From JAAZHD01 sp012510895 (GTDB taxonomy: Bacteria > Bacillota > Clostridia > Caldicoprobacterales > DTU083), in NCBI GenBank assembly GCA_050951465.1, contig JBMNJC010000026.1, positions 49,130 to 113,129 on the forward strand: a stretch of 64,000 nt of DNA, written 5' to 3'. Shown in pieces: positions 54,327-62,625 of this stretch. Below the pieces are notes generated by a model. That model was not told where the DNA came from. It made no database searches and saw nothing but the letters and a program-made list of their open reading frames with translations. Positions within the stretch are counted from its first letter, which is position 1. The number at the start of each line of letters is the position of its first letter. Both the position numbers and the translations under genes were made by a program.

Positions 54327-54345
54327 ATTCATTTTGTTGTATAAT
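54317..54345 (+). promoter_or_regulatory. argD-argF promoter
   Basis: TTGCAT (54317-54322), 17-base spacer, TATAAT (54340-54345), identical in boxes and spacing to the argB promoter. The 125-base leader to argD holds two small hairpins (GCCGTCAACGGC; CCTG...CAGG) but no clear riboswitch. Confidence 0.65.
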
Positions 54346-54473
54346 TATAAAACATTCATCAGTTGAATTGCTTAAAAGCCGTCAACGGCCTGTCTTACAA
54401 GCAGGACGAGTCAGCATAAATGACAAATGCTATATATAAATGAATATGTAACAATGAAACGGAGGATATATAA

Positions 54474-55682
54474 ATGCAGCTTGAAGATACCATAAAACTG
54501 GATCAAAGCTATTACATGAATACATTCGGAGAAAGGCTTCCGGTGCAGTTTACTCATGGAAACGGCGCTGTCTTATATGATTCCAATAATAAGAAGTACA
54601 TAGATTTCATTGCCGGCATAGGAGTAAATTCTCTGGGGTACAATCATCCCAGTCTTGTGGAAGCCATTCAAAAGCAGGCAGAAAAACTGCTGCATTGTTC
54701 CAACCTTTTTTATATTGAATCCCAGGCAAAACTGGCAAAAATATTGTCCGATGCCAACCGGGGCGGAAGGGTGTTCTTCTGCAACAGCGGTGCAGAGGCC
54801 AATGAAGCAGCCATAAAGCTTGTACGCAAATACTTTCATGATCAAGGCGCCCCGCATAAATATGAAATTCTCACTGCACAAAACTCCTTCCACGGAAGAA
54901 CCCTTGCCGCCCTGGCTGCTACCGGACAGGAAAAATATCAGAAGCCTTTTGAGCCCATGCCCTCCGGTTTCAAATATATACCTTATAACAATCTGGAAGC
55001 AGCTGAAGAGGCTGTCACGGAAAATACCGCCGCTGTCATGATTGAGGTGATCCAGGGGGAAGGCGGTGTGATAAAGGGAAGCACGGAATACATACAAGGT
55101 CTTGAAGCCCTGTGCAGGGAAAAAGGCCTGCTTCTCATAGCGGATGAAGTGCAAACCGGAATAGGAAGGACAGGCAAAGTTTTTGCATACGAACACTATG
55201 ATATAGAACCGGACATTATTACCCTGGCAAAAGGTCTTGGCGGAGGAATACCAATCGGAGCTGTAGTGGCAAAGGGCGAGGCTGCGGAAGTATTAACTCC
55301 CGGCAGCCACGGCTCCACCTTCGGCGGAAACCCTCTGGCCTGCACGGCGGGACTTGTGGTAATGGAAACCATTTTAGAAGAGGATTTCCTGGATCAGGTT
55401 AAGCTTAAAGGCAAATTTTTTGAGTCCGGCTTAATTGGAATGAGACAGAGAAACTCTATTATTGATGAGGTAAGGGGCATAGGGCTAATGCTGGGGATAA
55501 AACTCCATGAAGCCATTCCCGGCAAAGAGGTTGTACAAAAAGCACTGAATGCGGGATTCATAATTAACTACGCCGGTCAAAACACCTTGCGGTTTCTGCC
55601 CCCGCTGATTATTACAAAGGAAGAAATCCATCAATTGCTTATAACCCTGGAAGGCATCCTAATGCCATACTTTTGGAAATAG
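54474..55682 (+). CDS. argD: Acetylornithine aminotransferase
   Basis: Class III PLP aminotransferase of 402 residues: GAEANEAAIKL, NSFHGRTLAALAATG, LLIADEVQTGIGRTGK and the Schiff-base Lys in ITLAKGLGGGIPIGA. It makes N-acetylornithine from N-acetylglutamate semialdehyde. CGGAGG precedes the ATG; argF follows after 25 bases. Confidence 0.95.
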   Translation: MQLEDTIKLDQSYYMNTFGERLPVQFTHGNGAVLYDSNNKKYIDFIAGIGVNSLGYNHPSLVEAIQKQAEKLLHCSNLFYIESQAKLAKILSDANRGGRVFFCNSGAEANEAAIKLVRKYFHDQGAPHKYEILTAQNSFHGRTLAALAATGQEKYQKPFEPMPSGFKYIPYNNLEAAEEAVTENTAAVMIEVIQGEGGVIKGSTEYIQGLEALCREKGLLLIADEVQTGIGRTGKVFAYEHYDIEPDIITLAKGLGGGIPIGAVVAKGEAAEVLTPGSHGSTFGGNPLACTAGLVVMETILEEDFLDQVKLKGKFFESGLIGMRQRNSIIDEVRGIGLMLGIKLHEAIPGKEVVQKALNAGFIINYAGQNTLRFLPPLIITKEEIHQLLITLEGILMPYFWK

Positions 55683-55707
55683 CCATAATTCTGCGAAAGG
55701 AAAGATA

Positions 55708-56682
55708 ATGATGTTTGCAAACGGCAATTTAAAAGCAGGAATAGATAAACCATTTAGTCAGAAACACCTTCTAAGGCTGCAGGATTACAGCCCGGAAGAA
55801 ATTTTTCATGTTCTGTCGTTAGGGATGAAGCTGAAAAATGAACGGAAAAACAATATAGAGCACCCTCTTTTGAAGGGAAAAAATCTGGCAATGATTTTCA
55901 CCAAATCATCCACGCGAACCCGGGTGTCCTTTGAAGTTGCAATGACCCAGCTGGGAGGCTCTGCTTTATTCTTAAGCTCCGCCGATATTCAACTGGGCCG
56001 CGGGGAAACCATTGCCGATACTGCCCGTGTGCTTTCTCGTTATGTAGACGGCATCATGATTCGTACATTCAAGCAAAGCGATGTGGAAGATCTGGCCAAA
56101 TACGGCACGGTGCCGGTTATTAACGGTTTAACCGACTTATATCACCCCTGCCAGATCCTGGCTGATCTTATGACTATATATGAAGAAAAAGGCAGCTTTA
56201 AAGACCTTAAACTGGCTTTCCTTGGAGACGGAAATAATGTGGCACATTCTTTGATGATCGGCTGTTCCAAGCTGGGCATGCATTTTGCCATCGGCTGCCC
56301 GAAAGGCTATGAACCCAATCAGGATATTTTTGAAATGGCAAAGAAAAATGCAGAGAAGAGCGGTTCGACCATAGAAATATCTCATGACCCGGTTGAAGCT
56401 GTTAAGGATGCCGATGTAGTTTATACCGATGTGTGGGCCAGTATGGGTCAGGAATCAGAGAAAGAGGAAAGAAAAAAGGTTTTTTCTCCTTATCAGGTAA
56501 ATTCAAATCTTTTCTCCCAGGCTAAACCTGATGCAATTTTCCTGCACTGTCTCCCGGCCTACCGCGGGCTGGAAGTTACTGATGACATAATCGACGGCCC
56601 GAATTCAAGGGTTTTCGATGAGGCAGAAAACCGGCTGCATGTTCAGAAAGCAGTTTTAGCACTGCTGTTGAAGGGGGATTAA
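55708..56682 (+). CDS. argF: Ornithine carbamoyltransferase
   Basis: Carbamoyl-phosphate loop KSSTRTRVSFE, HPCQILAD, the ornithine-side DVWASMGQE, and HCLPAYRG with the catalytic Cys. It converts ornithine and carbamoyl phosphate to citrulline. An N-terminal extension of about 20 residues (NGNLKAGIDKPFSQ) precedes the usual start. argC, argJ, argG and argH are not in the window. Confidence 0.95.
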   Translation: MMFANGNLKAGIDKPFSQKHLLRLQDYSPEEIFHVLSLGMKLKNERKNNIEHPLLKGKNLAMIFTKSSTRTRVSFEVAMTQLGGSALFLSSADIQLGRGETIADTARVLSRYVDGIMIRTFKQSDVEDLAKYGTVPVINGLTDLYHPCQILADLMTIYEEKGSFKDLKLAFLGDGNNVAHSLMIGCSKLGMHFAIGCPKGYEPNQDIFEMAKKNAEKSGSTIEISHDPVEAVKDADVVYTDVWASMGQESEKEERKKVFSPYQVNSNLFSQAKPDAIFLHCLPAYRGLEVTDDIIDGPNSRVFDEAENRLHVQKAVLALLLKGD

Positions 56683-56685
56683 GTG

Positions 56686-57183
56686 ATGAAACTGGAAATA
56701 CGAAAAGCCACACCCGAAGATATACCTGCCATTCATCAGATTACCCAGGAAGCCTTTGGAAAATATGCCGCTGACCTGGGACTGCCTCAAGCAGTAGCAG
56801 CACTTAAGGAAACTGAAGCAGATATTCTGGCGGAAATGGAATACAAAACCATACTGATTGCCACCCTGGACGGCATTCCAGTCGGTTCCATCCGCTATGA
56901 AATACAAGAGAACAAAGTAGCTTATATCAGCCGTTTCGGAGTTAAACTGGATATTCAGAAATGCGGCGTAGGCAGGGCTTTGATGGAAGCAGCCGAAGAA
57001 GATCTGCGAAAACAGGGTGCCGTAATGATCACCCTTCATACCGCAACAAAGATGACCAATCAGGTTCGGTTTTACTATGGTTTAGGTTTTTATGTACATT
57101 CGACAACAACCGACAAAGGTTATATTAGAGGGCTTTTCTGCAAAGAATTGACAGATAATATGACAACTGAATTATTTGTGTAA
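56686..57183 (+). CDS. GNAT-family N-acetyltransferase
   Basis: 165 residues: IRKATPEDIPAIHQIT at the start, the acetyl-CoA loop FGVKLDIQKCGVGRALMEAAEEDL and FYYGLGFYVHS at the end. The acceptor is unknown. It begins four bases after argF, so acetylation of an arginine-pathway compound (for example glutamate) is conceivable but not shown. ATG 56686 has AAGGGGGA seven bases upstream. Its stop codon falls inside the first bases of a putative transposon end (57179). Confidence 0.75.
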   Translation: MKLEIRKATPEDIPAIHQITQEAFGKYAADLGLPQAVAALKETEADILAEMEYKTILIATLDGIPVGSIRYEIQENKVAYISRFGVKLDIQKCGVGRALMEAAEEDLRKQGAVMITLHTATKMTNQVRFYYGLGFYVHSTTTDKGYIRGLFCKELTDNMTTELFV

Positions 57184-57187
57184 ACAT

Positions 57188-57247
57188 CAAATAAACTCTT
57201 TCCATTGCAAATAAAGTCGTTCCTTTGCAAATAAACATGTTCCTTTG
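57188..57247 (+). repeat. Three tandem 20-bp repeats
   Basis: Units CAAATAAACTCTTTCCATTG, CAAATAAAGTCGTTCCTTTG and CAAATAAACATGTTCCTTTG abut without gaps. The conserved part is AAATAAA-N4-TTCC. They look like clustered transposase (TnsB-type) binding sites at an element end. Confidence 0.8.
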
Positions 57248-57304
57248 GAACAGGGTTAAGGGTATAGGTTTAAGGGGTAAGGATATTATTCAATAAAATA
57301 AATC

Positions 57305-57350
57305 AATCCTTTGTAATCCATTTATAATGCTGGTTACAAAGGATTTTATC
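57305..57350 (+). terminator. Hairpin terminator, probably of the argD operon
   Basis: AATCCTTTGTAA (57305-57316) and TTACAAAGGATT (57334-57345) form a perfect 12-pair stem, followed by TTATCTTTTT. It is the first terminator-like structure after the GNAT gene. T-rich tail is imperfect. Confidence 0.55.
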
Positions 57351-57603
57351 TTTTTCTCCTTATCCCTTTCCCCTTATTCCTTATCCCTACTACGTAACAC
57401 CTTTATTTACTTTTTCCTCTTCCATTTTTCCCATTAAATTCAATTTAACTACCCATTTTACGGAACATCTTTATTTGCATCCATTTTATCCCATCCATCA
57501 ACCATGCGGGTTTGCGGAGTTGGGGAGGGAAAGAGTTTATTTTATAATCACATAGATAGGACTAAGGATTTAAGGGGTAAGGGACAAGTTTTGTGATGAA
57601 ATC

Positions 57604-57846
57604 AGGTTAAGTCGTTCCAAAATGAAAATAATGTTGTTCCAAAACCCTGTTTTCTGCTGTTTTGGAAGGAGTTTTTTTTGCAAAAAGGAAAGACTTTATT
57701 TACTCTCTTCCTCTGTTCATGGTCTTGTTGAGAAAATAAAGTCCTTCCATAAGTCAGAAAGTCGTTCCAAGAAAAATAAACTTATCCAAAAAATAAACCT
57801 GTTCCGAATAAAATAATGTCGTTCCTGAATAAAATAAAGTCTTTCG
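57604..57846 (+). repeat. Second array of AAATAAANNNNTTCC repeats (six near-tandem copies plus outliers)
   Basis: Direct copies at 57734, 57754, 57773, 57791, 57811 and 57832, period 18-21 bases, for example AAATAAAGTCCTTCC and AAATAATGTCGTTCC. Two further direct copies are at 57604 and 57626, and inverted copies are at 57687-57701 and, weaker, 57664-57678. A TGT at 57592-57594 lies nine bases before the first. I read this as a second element end, probably of the Tn7-like element whose tnsD and tnsC remnants lie to the right. No gene is supported in 57184-57928. Confidence 0.65.
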
Positions 57847-57928
57847 GGGGAAGTTTGGTTTGACTTGTATTTACTTGAATATTATTACACATTTAAGGAA
57901 GATGCACCTTAGTTATTAAGCGTAAGAT

Positions 57929-58213
57929 TTAAATTTTCCTAAACTTAGGCCATAGATTATAGCCAATTTTAGGGTCATTTGAATTGTAATACCTTATATA
58001 CTCTATTTCTTTACGATTAACTTCTTTATCAGTAGCAGATTCTGATTCCCATAAAATTTCTTTCCTAATAGTAAAATCTCTTCTTTCTTCCCTTGTAAAA
58101 TCTTTTTCGATTAATTTACTATTTGCACTCCCAAAATAATTAATGCTATCAGTTAAATCTTTGCCAATATAAATCTTTCCATTGGGATAAGTGATTTTAT
58201 AAATTACTTTCAT
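57929..58213 (-). CDS. Small GIY-YIG nuclease-domain protein
   Basis: 94 residues: VIYKITYPNGKIYIGKDLTD is the GIY-YIG strand pair (IYK...YIG), and the Glu-containing helix appears as RKEIEYIRYYNSND...GYN. The predicted activity is DNA cleavage, but the protein is little more than the domain. The ribosome-binding site is weak (GAGGGGG 14 bases upstream). A+T-rich, in the transposon cargo zone. Confidence 0.65.
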   Translation of the reverse strand: MKVIYKITYPNGKIYIGKDLTDSINYFGSANSKLIEKDFTREERRDFTIRKEILWESESATDKEVNRKEIEYIRYYNSNDPKIGYNLWPKFRKI

Positions 58214-58282
58214 GATTTATCAAAAGCCCCCTCGCTTGCAACTATTTGCTTTGTAATATTGCATCGATATGTGATGAATATA

Positions 58283-58906
58283 TTATATTTCTACTATCCC
58301 AGGAAGCCCAAATATTTTTTGCTCACAGATATTTCTTATTTGAATTGGAACTTCATAGTTATATCTGCTCCTGATATTCATTCCTCCATCAACTAAATCA
58401 GCCCATAATTCTTTGGAAGTATAAATATTTATTAATATTGCTGCCTCAAGCCTCTCTCTTTTTCTTTTGTCATTAATCTCAGCAACAAATATTTTGTAGG
58501 CTTCCAATTCTTTTTCAATAAACTTTAAAATTCTATCCTCAAATTCAAAGAATTGACTTTGATGTGCTTTGGCATATTGCCAACCATGCCATATTTCTTT
58601 CCTTATTCCAATTTTAGCATAGTCAACATCAAGTATGGTATAATTTCCTATCTTATATTCGCGCCCATGTTGTAAAAACCGCCTTTTCATAGAATTTGTT
58701 ACACCAACCGAACGTAGAATGTAACCATCTTGATATTCGAATGTAATAAGGTAAACCCCAGAAATATTGGGAACAGGTTTTAATTTATTAGTTTGCTCAT
58801 ATCCAATCCATGAAAATGGTCCTTGCCATGCAATATTCTCCGTTTTAATCAAAGAGGCATCTTTAATCCTATTAAAACTCCAAAATTGTGGCAATGTTTT
58901 TCCCAT
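58283..58906 (-). CDS. Uncharacterised protein with a GIY-YIG-like core
   Basis: The segment ISGVYLITFEYQDGYILRSVGVTNSMKRRF resembles a divergent GIY-YIG fold (GVYLI...SVGVT), followed by helices with RLEAAILINIYTS. The YIG half reads SVGV, so activity is doubtful. The ATG at 58906 is chosen because GGAGGGG lies upstream, though 14 bases away; an ATG at 58933 has no site. Cargo of the mobile region with unknown function. Confidence 0.5.
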   Translation of the reverse strand: MGKTLPQFWSFNRIKDASLIKTENIAWQGPFSWIGYEQTNKLKPVPNISGVYLITFEYQDGYILRSVGVTNSMKRRFLQHGREYKIGNYTILDVDYAKIGIRKEIWHGWQYAKAHQSQFFEFEDRILKFIEKELEAYKIFVAEINDKRKRERLEAAILINIYTSKELWADLVDGGMNIRSRYNYEVPIQIRNICEQKIFGLPGIVEI

Positions 58907-58996
58907 ATTATTGTCACGCCCCTCCAAATTCATAGTTTAAAGTAAGCACGGCAATGACATAACAATAAACATAATATGTCGTACTACCCCTATTCT

Positions 58997-59512
58997 CTAT
59001 TTTTCAAAATACCATTTTAATGCTTTTCTTTCTAATTCTTTAACAAATGCATCTTTGCCATCACAATAAGCCTCAATATCTGAGGAATGTGCAGTGGCTA
59101 ATTTGCTTTTTAATTCTCCATATTCAAATGCTTCTTGTGAATGTGCTTGTAAATAGTCCCGAACTGCTAAATGTCTTGTAATATCCTTTAAATTCCTTGC
59201 CTCAAATATATGAATATGATGAGTCCTAATTTCTAATCCTTTTCTAAAATACCTTCTACCGACCATACCAAACTCACCTTTGGCCTCATAGCCTAAATCT
59301 TCAAATTTTTTATTATAAGCATCAATTTTTGTAATATCTCTTACTACTGGCATAATATCGATAATTGGCTTAGCCTTTAAATTTTCTACAGCAGTGCTGC
59401 CAATATGATAAATATCAACCAATTCATCTCCAAGAATACCCATAATTTTCTGGGCTTCTTTCTGAAAAATAATCGGCCATTCTTTGTTAAAATCTACAAC
59501 TTCAACCTTCAT
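58997..59512 (-). CDS. GrpB/UPF0157 nucleotidyltransferase-fold protein
   Basis: The core VDIYHIGSTAVENLKAKPIIDIMPVV is the GrpB-family signature with the nucleotidyltransferase GS...DxD-like pattern. HHIHIFEARN and RHLAVRDYLQAHSQ follow. Full length (171 residues). Role unknown in the family; common among resistance-like accessory genes. AAAGGATG precedes the ATG. Confidence 0.85.
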   Translation of the reverse strand: MKVEVVDFNKEWPIIFQKEAQKIMGILGDELVDIYHIGSTAVENLKAKPIIDIMPVVRDITKIDAYNKKFEDLGYEAKGEFGMVGRRYFRKGLEIRTHHIHIFEARNLKDITRHLAVRDYLQAHSQEAFEYGELKSKLATAHSSDIEAYCDGKDAFVKELERKALKWYFEK

Positions 59513-59741
59513 ATAAAAATCATCCTTTCTCTAAGGGAATATCTATCTTTGGTTTATTTAATTCTATCAGCATATTCCTTATACCTTTATTTTACACCAT
59601 ACACCCCGTAAAAGCACCTACTTCCTTAACCATTTTCACCTTTTCCCTAGCCCCTCTAACACCTCAATAAGTATTTTGTCGCAATTAAATGATTCAAATA
59701 CTTTATTATTGCGACAAGATAATGAAACATATGCTTATTTA

Positions 59742-60242
59742 TTAGTTTTGCTCCTCTTTAGATAAATAATAATATGCTCCTCTGCCACTGCCTTTAATCT
59801 GAACACCATCCGCTTCTAATTCGCGCATAAGCCTTAATACCTGCTGCCTATCCATGCTTGTCATTTGTCTTATTTCTGAATTAGTAAGATTCCTTTCTTT
59901 CAATATAGATAGTATTCTCATTTTAATTGACTCCTTATCAAGTCTTTTATCCCTATCATATTCTACCCCTTTCTCCAGCATTGAATAGACTTCCCGGGTT
60001 AAAGAATAGTATTTCTTTTTAACAGTACCTCCTGATTTTATAAGTTTTAAACTATTCTCCATATAACTAAGTATTTCTCTAACTTGTTCCATACTTCTCT
60101 GACATATATAAGAAGCATTATATGTGTCTATTTCTCTATGTCTAAGAAGATAGTTTAAAATAATCAGGTGGTCTACATCAACTTCAATCCCCTTAGAATT
60201 TAATTTTTTAATAAAATTTCTGAACTCTGGAACTATTGTTGA
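59742..60242 (-). pseudogene. C-terminal remnant of an AlbA/Schlafen-type ATP-binding protein
   Basis: An open reading frame runs from just after the stop at 60243 to 59742; the last 116 codons could start at ATG 60092. The translation has TIVPEFRNFIKKL, VDHLIILNYLLRHREIDTYNA and a final winged helix (LTNSEIRQMTSMDRQQVLRLMREL, GSGRGAYYYL). This is the tail of AlbA_2 (divergent AAA-4) transcriptional/ATP-binding proteins; the N-terminal AlbA and ATPase parts are missing. No start codon or ribosome-binding site fits the whole piece, so it is a fragment. Confidence 0.55.
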
Positions 60243-61559
60243 TTATTTCTTTAACCATTCATATGCCTGGCAATATTTCTCTACCAATTCCCCAAATTTT
60301 TCTGTCAGAGGATTGATTAATGGATGTGCAAACTCATGAATTATAGTATTGGTCGATAAGGCACCCCTATATAACTCATTTTCTTCCTCATTATCAGAAA
60401 TACTCATTAAGGCCATGACAGCAAACATATCTAACTTGTCATTGTTCTTAAAACATATGCCAAAACTACCATGAGATAAATTAGTAATGATGTAGTGATA
60501 TGAATTTTGCTTTTTGCCGTAGAAATCTTCCATGACTAAAACGAAAGGATATTTATTAAGATGCCTTTTCACTGCCTCAACCGAATCTCTATAGTACTTT
60601 TTCACAATATCGAAAAAATTCATATAGCCAATCTCTTCACAGAACCTACGTAATAAACTTAATAAGTTATTTATATTTTCTTCTCCGCCGCACAACTCCC
60701 TGCAAAGTGGTGAAATTTCATATTTGCGATTTAAAGATGGAAATTCTCCGCTCTTAATCTCCTCCACAACCTGTTTCCTATACTTGTTCCCTACTCCTGT
60801 CATTGCAGTAATATTAGAAACAGTCAATGCCTTGCCTTCCTTGTTAAGTTTATCAATTGCCCATTGTATGCGTCTTTTATGTAAATCCAGAGGAGTCTCT
60901 AAAACGGAATTGATGAAGGACTTGGTAAGCGGTAATTTATCCAGTTGAATGTCAAAACTTTTAAGTCCTGACCTTATTTTAATCAACCGCAGACTAATTC
61001 GCTGAGGTTTTTTATCACTTTCTAAAATTTCCTGAACAGTTTGCTTAACACGCTGTAATATTTCCTTGTCCTTAGTTTCCCAATCAATAGTATTATCTGC
61101 CTGTACATACTTCTTTTTAGGAGTATTTTTCTCCCACCACTCCCTGTCATTCCTGCATAGCCAGGTACAGGCATATTTACCCAGCCTCCGCAACTCTACT
61201 CTGCCCTTGCCTGGGTTTTCTCTAACTATCTGAAGCCACTTATTTCTATACTTCTGTCTTTTCACAATAAAATCAATACTGCCGTCCAAAGTCTCAATAG
61301 TTTTGGTTTCCTTAACCCTTTCACCATTACCCCTATTATCCCTAACCCCCCTAATCTTCCTCACATCCGCATTAAGCCTTGCTGCAATCTCTTTGTCGCT
61401 AACTCCGTCATTTATCAGTTCCAATACCTTCTCTTCCCACACATGACCGTATTTCACAACTCTGACAAACCTGCGCTGTCCCTTATCCCTTTCCACCTTC
61501 TTCCCTTGTAACTGTTCCTCCATGTATCTCATATCCGCAAGAACATCTAAAAAATCCAT
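60243..61559 (-). pseudogene. TnsD C-terminal half fused in frame to a HExxH metalloprotease-like (DUF4932-like) tail
   Basis: Residues about 25-295 match the TnsD C-terminal region: VVKYGHVWEEKVLELI, RNKWLQIVRENPGKGRVELR, WLCRNDREWWEKN, VDWETKDKEILQRVKQTV-like text, and LHKRRIQWAIDKLNKEGKALT. Residues about 300-438 are different: FVLVMEDFYGKKQNSYHYIIT and TNTIIHEFAHPLINPLTEKF, with a zinc motif HEFAH as in DUF4932 proteins. The junction is in frame. The reading frame ends at 60243 and the next fragment continues in the same frame. The 5' part overlaps the preceding fragment in a shifted frame, so the gene is probably broken. Confidence 0.6.
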
Positions 61560-62073
61560 TAGTGTTTTTATTCCTACGCCTATACTTTATCTCTACATCT
61601 TTAACTACAGGCTCAAGAAAATGGTCGGCAGCAGGATTTAAGCAAAGCCAAGGTCCATCGCCAAACGGTTTATAGCAAATCTCTTTGTTAAAAAGTGTAT
61701 CCAGCGATATTCCCAAAAACCTAGCAAGCAGTAAATGTCTAATAGGATGCATAGCCTTTGCATCTGAGTGTGTAACCTCTCTTATCCATTGTCCTTGACC
61801 GTTATCCTCTATATTAGACTGCATAGCGTTAAGAAATTCTTCGCCATAATAATCTTTAAAGTCCCGCACCAAGGTGCATCCCAATATACCCTGCCATTTA
61901 TATTGGCATATCCCAATTCCTTAAATCTCTCAACATACTGCTTTGCAAACCAGGTAAGAGGTCTGTTGGGAAAACTACTCTCTAATAAGTTTTGTACATC
62001 TTTAGCAATATTGAATAAACTTCTCTATTGTACTCCGCCTTATAGTAAGGCAGGTCATCTAACAATACAGTTG
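61483..62073 (-). pseudogene. Middle part of the frameshifted tnsD gene
   Basis: After the stop at 62074 the TnsD-like sequence continues in other frames: SGDNCIV, then DDLPYYKAEYNREVYSILL, then NIAKDVQNLLESSFPNRPL and WFAKQYVERFKELGYANINGRVYW, then LVRDFKDYYGEEFLNAMQ, and from there to FFRCSCGYEIHGG near 61510. At least four frame changes are needed to join these segments with the flanking pieces. The Zn-finger-like CSCGY pair is typical of TniQ/TnsD. Confidence 0.65.
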
Positions 62074-62616
62074 TCACCGCTTAGCAGGTATATAGGCTTG
62101 AGGATTATGCCCTCTTACTAAAACGGTACTATCATAAAGCAAAGTTTCATGCAAAGGGCAAACCATTATAAATGGGACTTGATGTATCCTGTGCCAGTAA
62201 CCTTCACCATATTGTGCAGTATCTTCCTCAAAACATTTAGGGCAAAATTTCATATATTCATTTAACGGAAGACGGCTACCTAAAATACCTGCTTTCCCAT
62301 AAGCCTTGCTGCCCCCACTTTCTTCAAGCATCAAGCACTTTATCTCTTCTGCACGTTCAGGCGGAAGAAATGCAGTAAAGAACGGATATAGAGTATGGTT
62401 ATAAATAAAAATATCTCCTGTATAGGGACTGTTCACTGGTAGGTTTGATATAAGCCCATTTATGTTAAAAGGCAGTTCCATGACTGCCCTCGCACTGGCT
62501 TTACCAAATATGCCTTCTATTATAGTTTGATGACTTATAATGCCACATCGTACGCTATACCGTGCTAACACGCTATATAAAATCTCATCGTGGTATGGGT
62601 TCGGGAAAAAATGCAT
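62074..62616 (-). pseudogene. tnsD: N-terminal TniQ domain of tnsD (broken gene)
   Basis: The first 180 residues are a clear TniQ domain: FFPNPYHDEILYSVLARYSVR, LPFNINGLISNLP, LPLNEYMKFCPKCFEED and HQVPFIMVCPLHETLL with the CxxC...CxxH zinc ligands (CPKC, CPLH). TnsD is the Tn7 target selector that binds a fixed chromosomal site and recruits TnsC. The frame stops at 62074 but continues in shifted frames down to about 60300. The ATG at 62616 lies ten bases after the tnsC stop. Confidence 0.82.
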
Positions 62617-62625
62617 GATAACTCA

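Larger units (their letters stand above)
57179..57552. mobile_element. Candidate 374-bp mini-element with Tn7-type ends
   Basis: The left boundary reads TGT, seven bases, then AAATAAACTCTTTCC (57189-57203). The right boundary, read inward on the minus strand, is also TGT, seven bases, then the identical 15-mer (57542-57528). Further left-end copies follow at 57209-57223 and 57229-57243 (exact 20-bp period); right-end copies lie inverted at 57462-57476 and 57394-57408, spaced 68-69 bases. One compact and one spread end resembles the asymmetry of Tn7-R and Tn7-L. The middle contains a 12-bp hairpin and no gene. The five bases flanking each side (ATTTG, TAGAT) do not match, so no target duplication is visible. 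Confidence 0.5.

Noticed and set aside
54360..54473. T-box or other riboswitch upstream of argD
   Set aside because: Only two short hairpins are present; no T-box sequence or terminator/antiterminator pair can be formed convincingly.
57622..57816. Small plus-strand reading frame of 64 codons
   Set aside because: It lies entirely within the repeat array, has no ribosome-binding site and its lysine/serine-rich text only reflects the repeats.
57188..57846. CRISPR array
   Set aside because: The repeats are short (15 bp core), degenerate, in both orientations and abut with no unique spacers of constant length; no cas genes are near.
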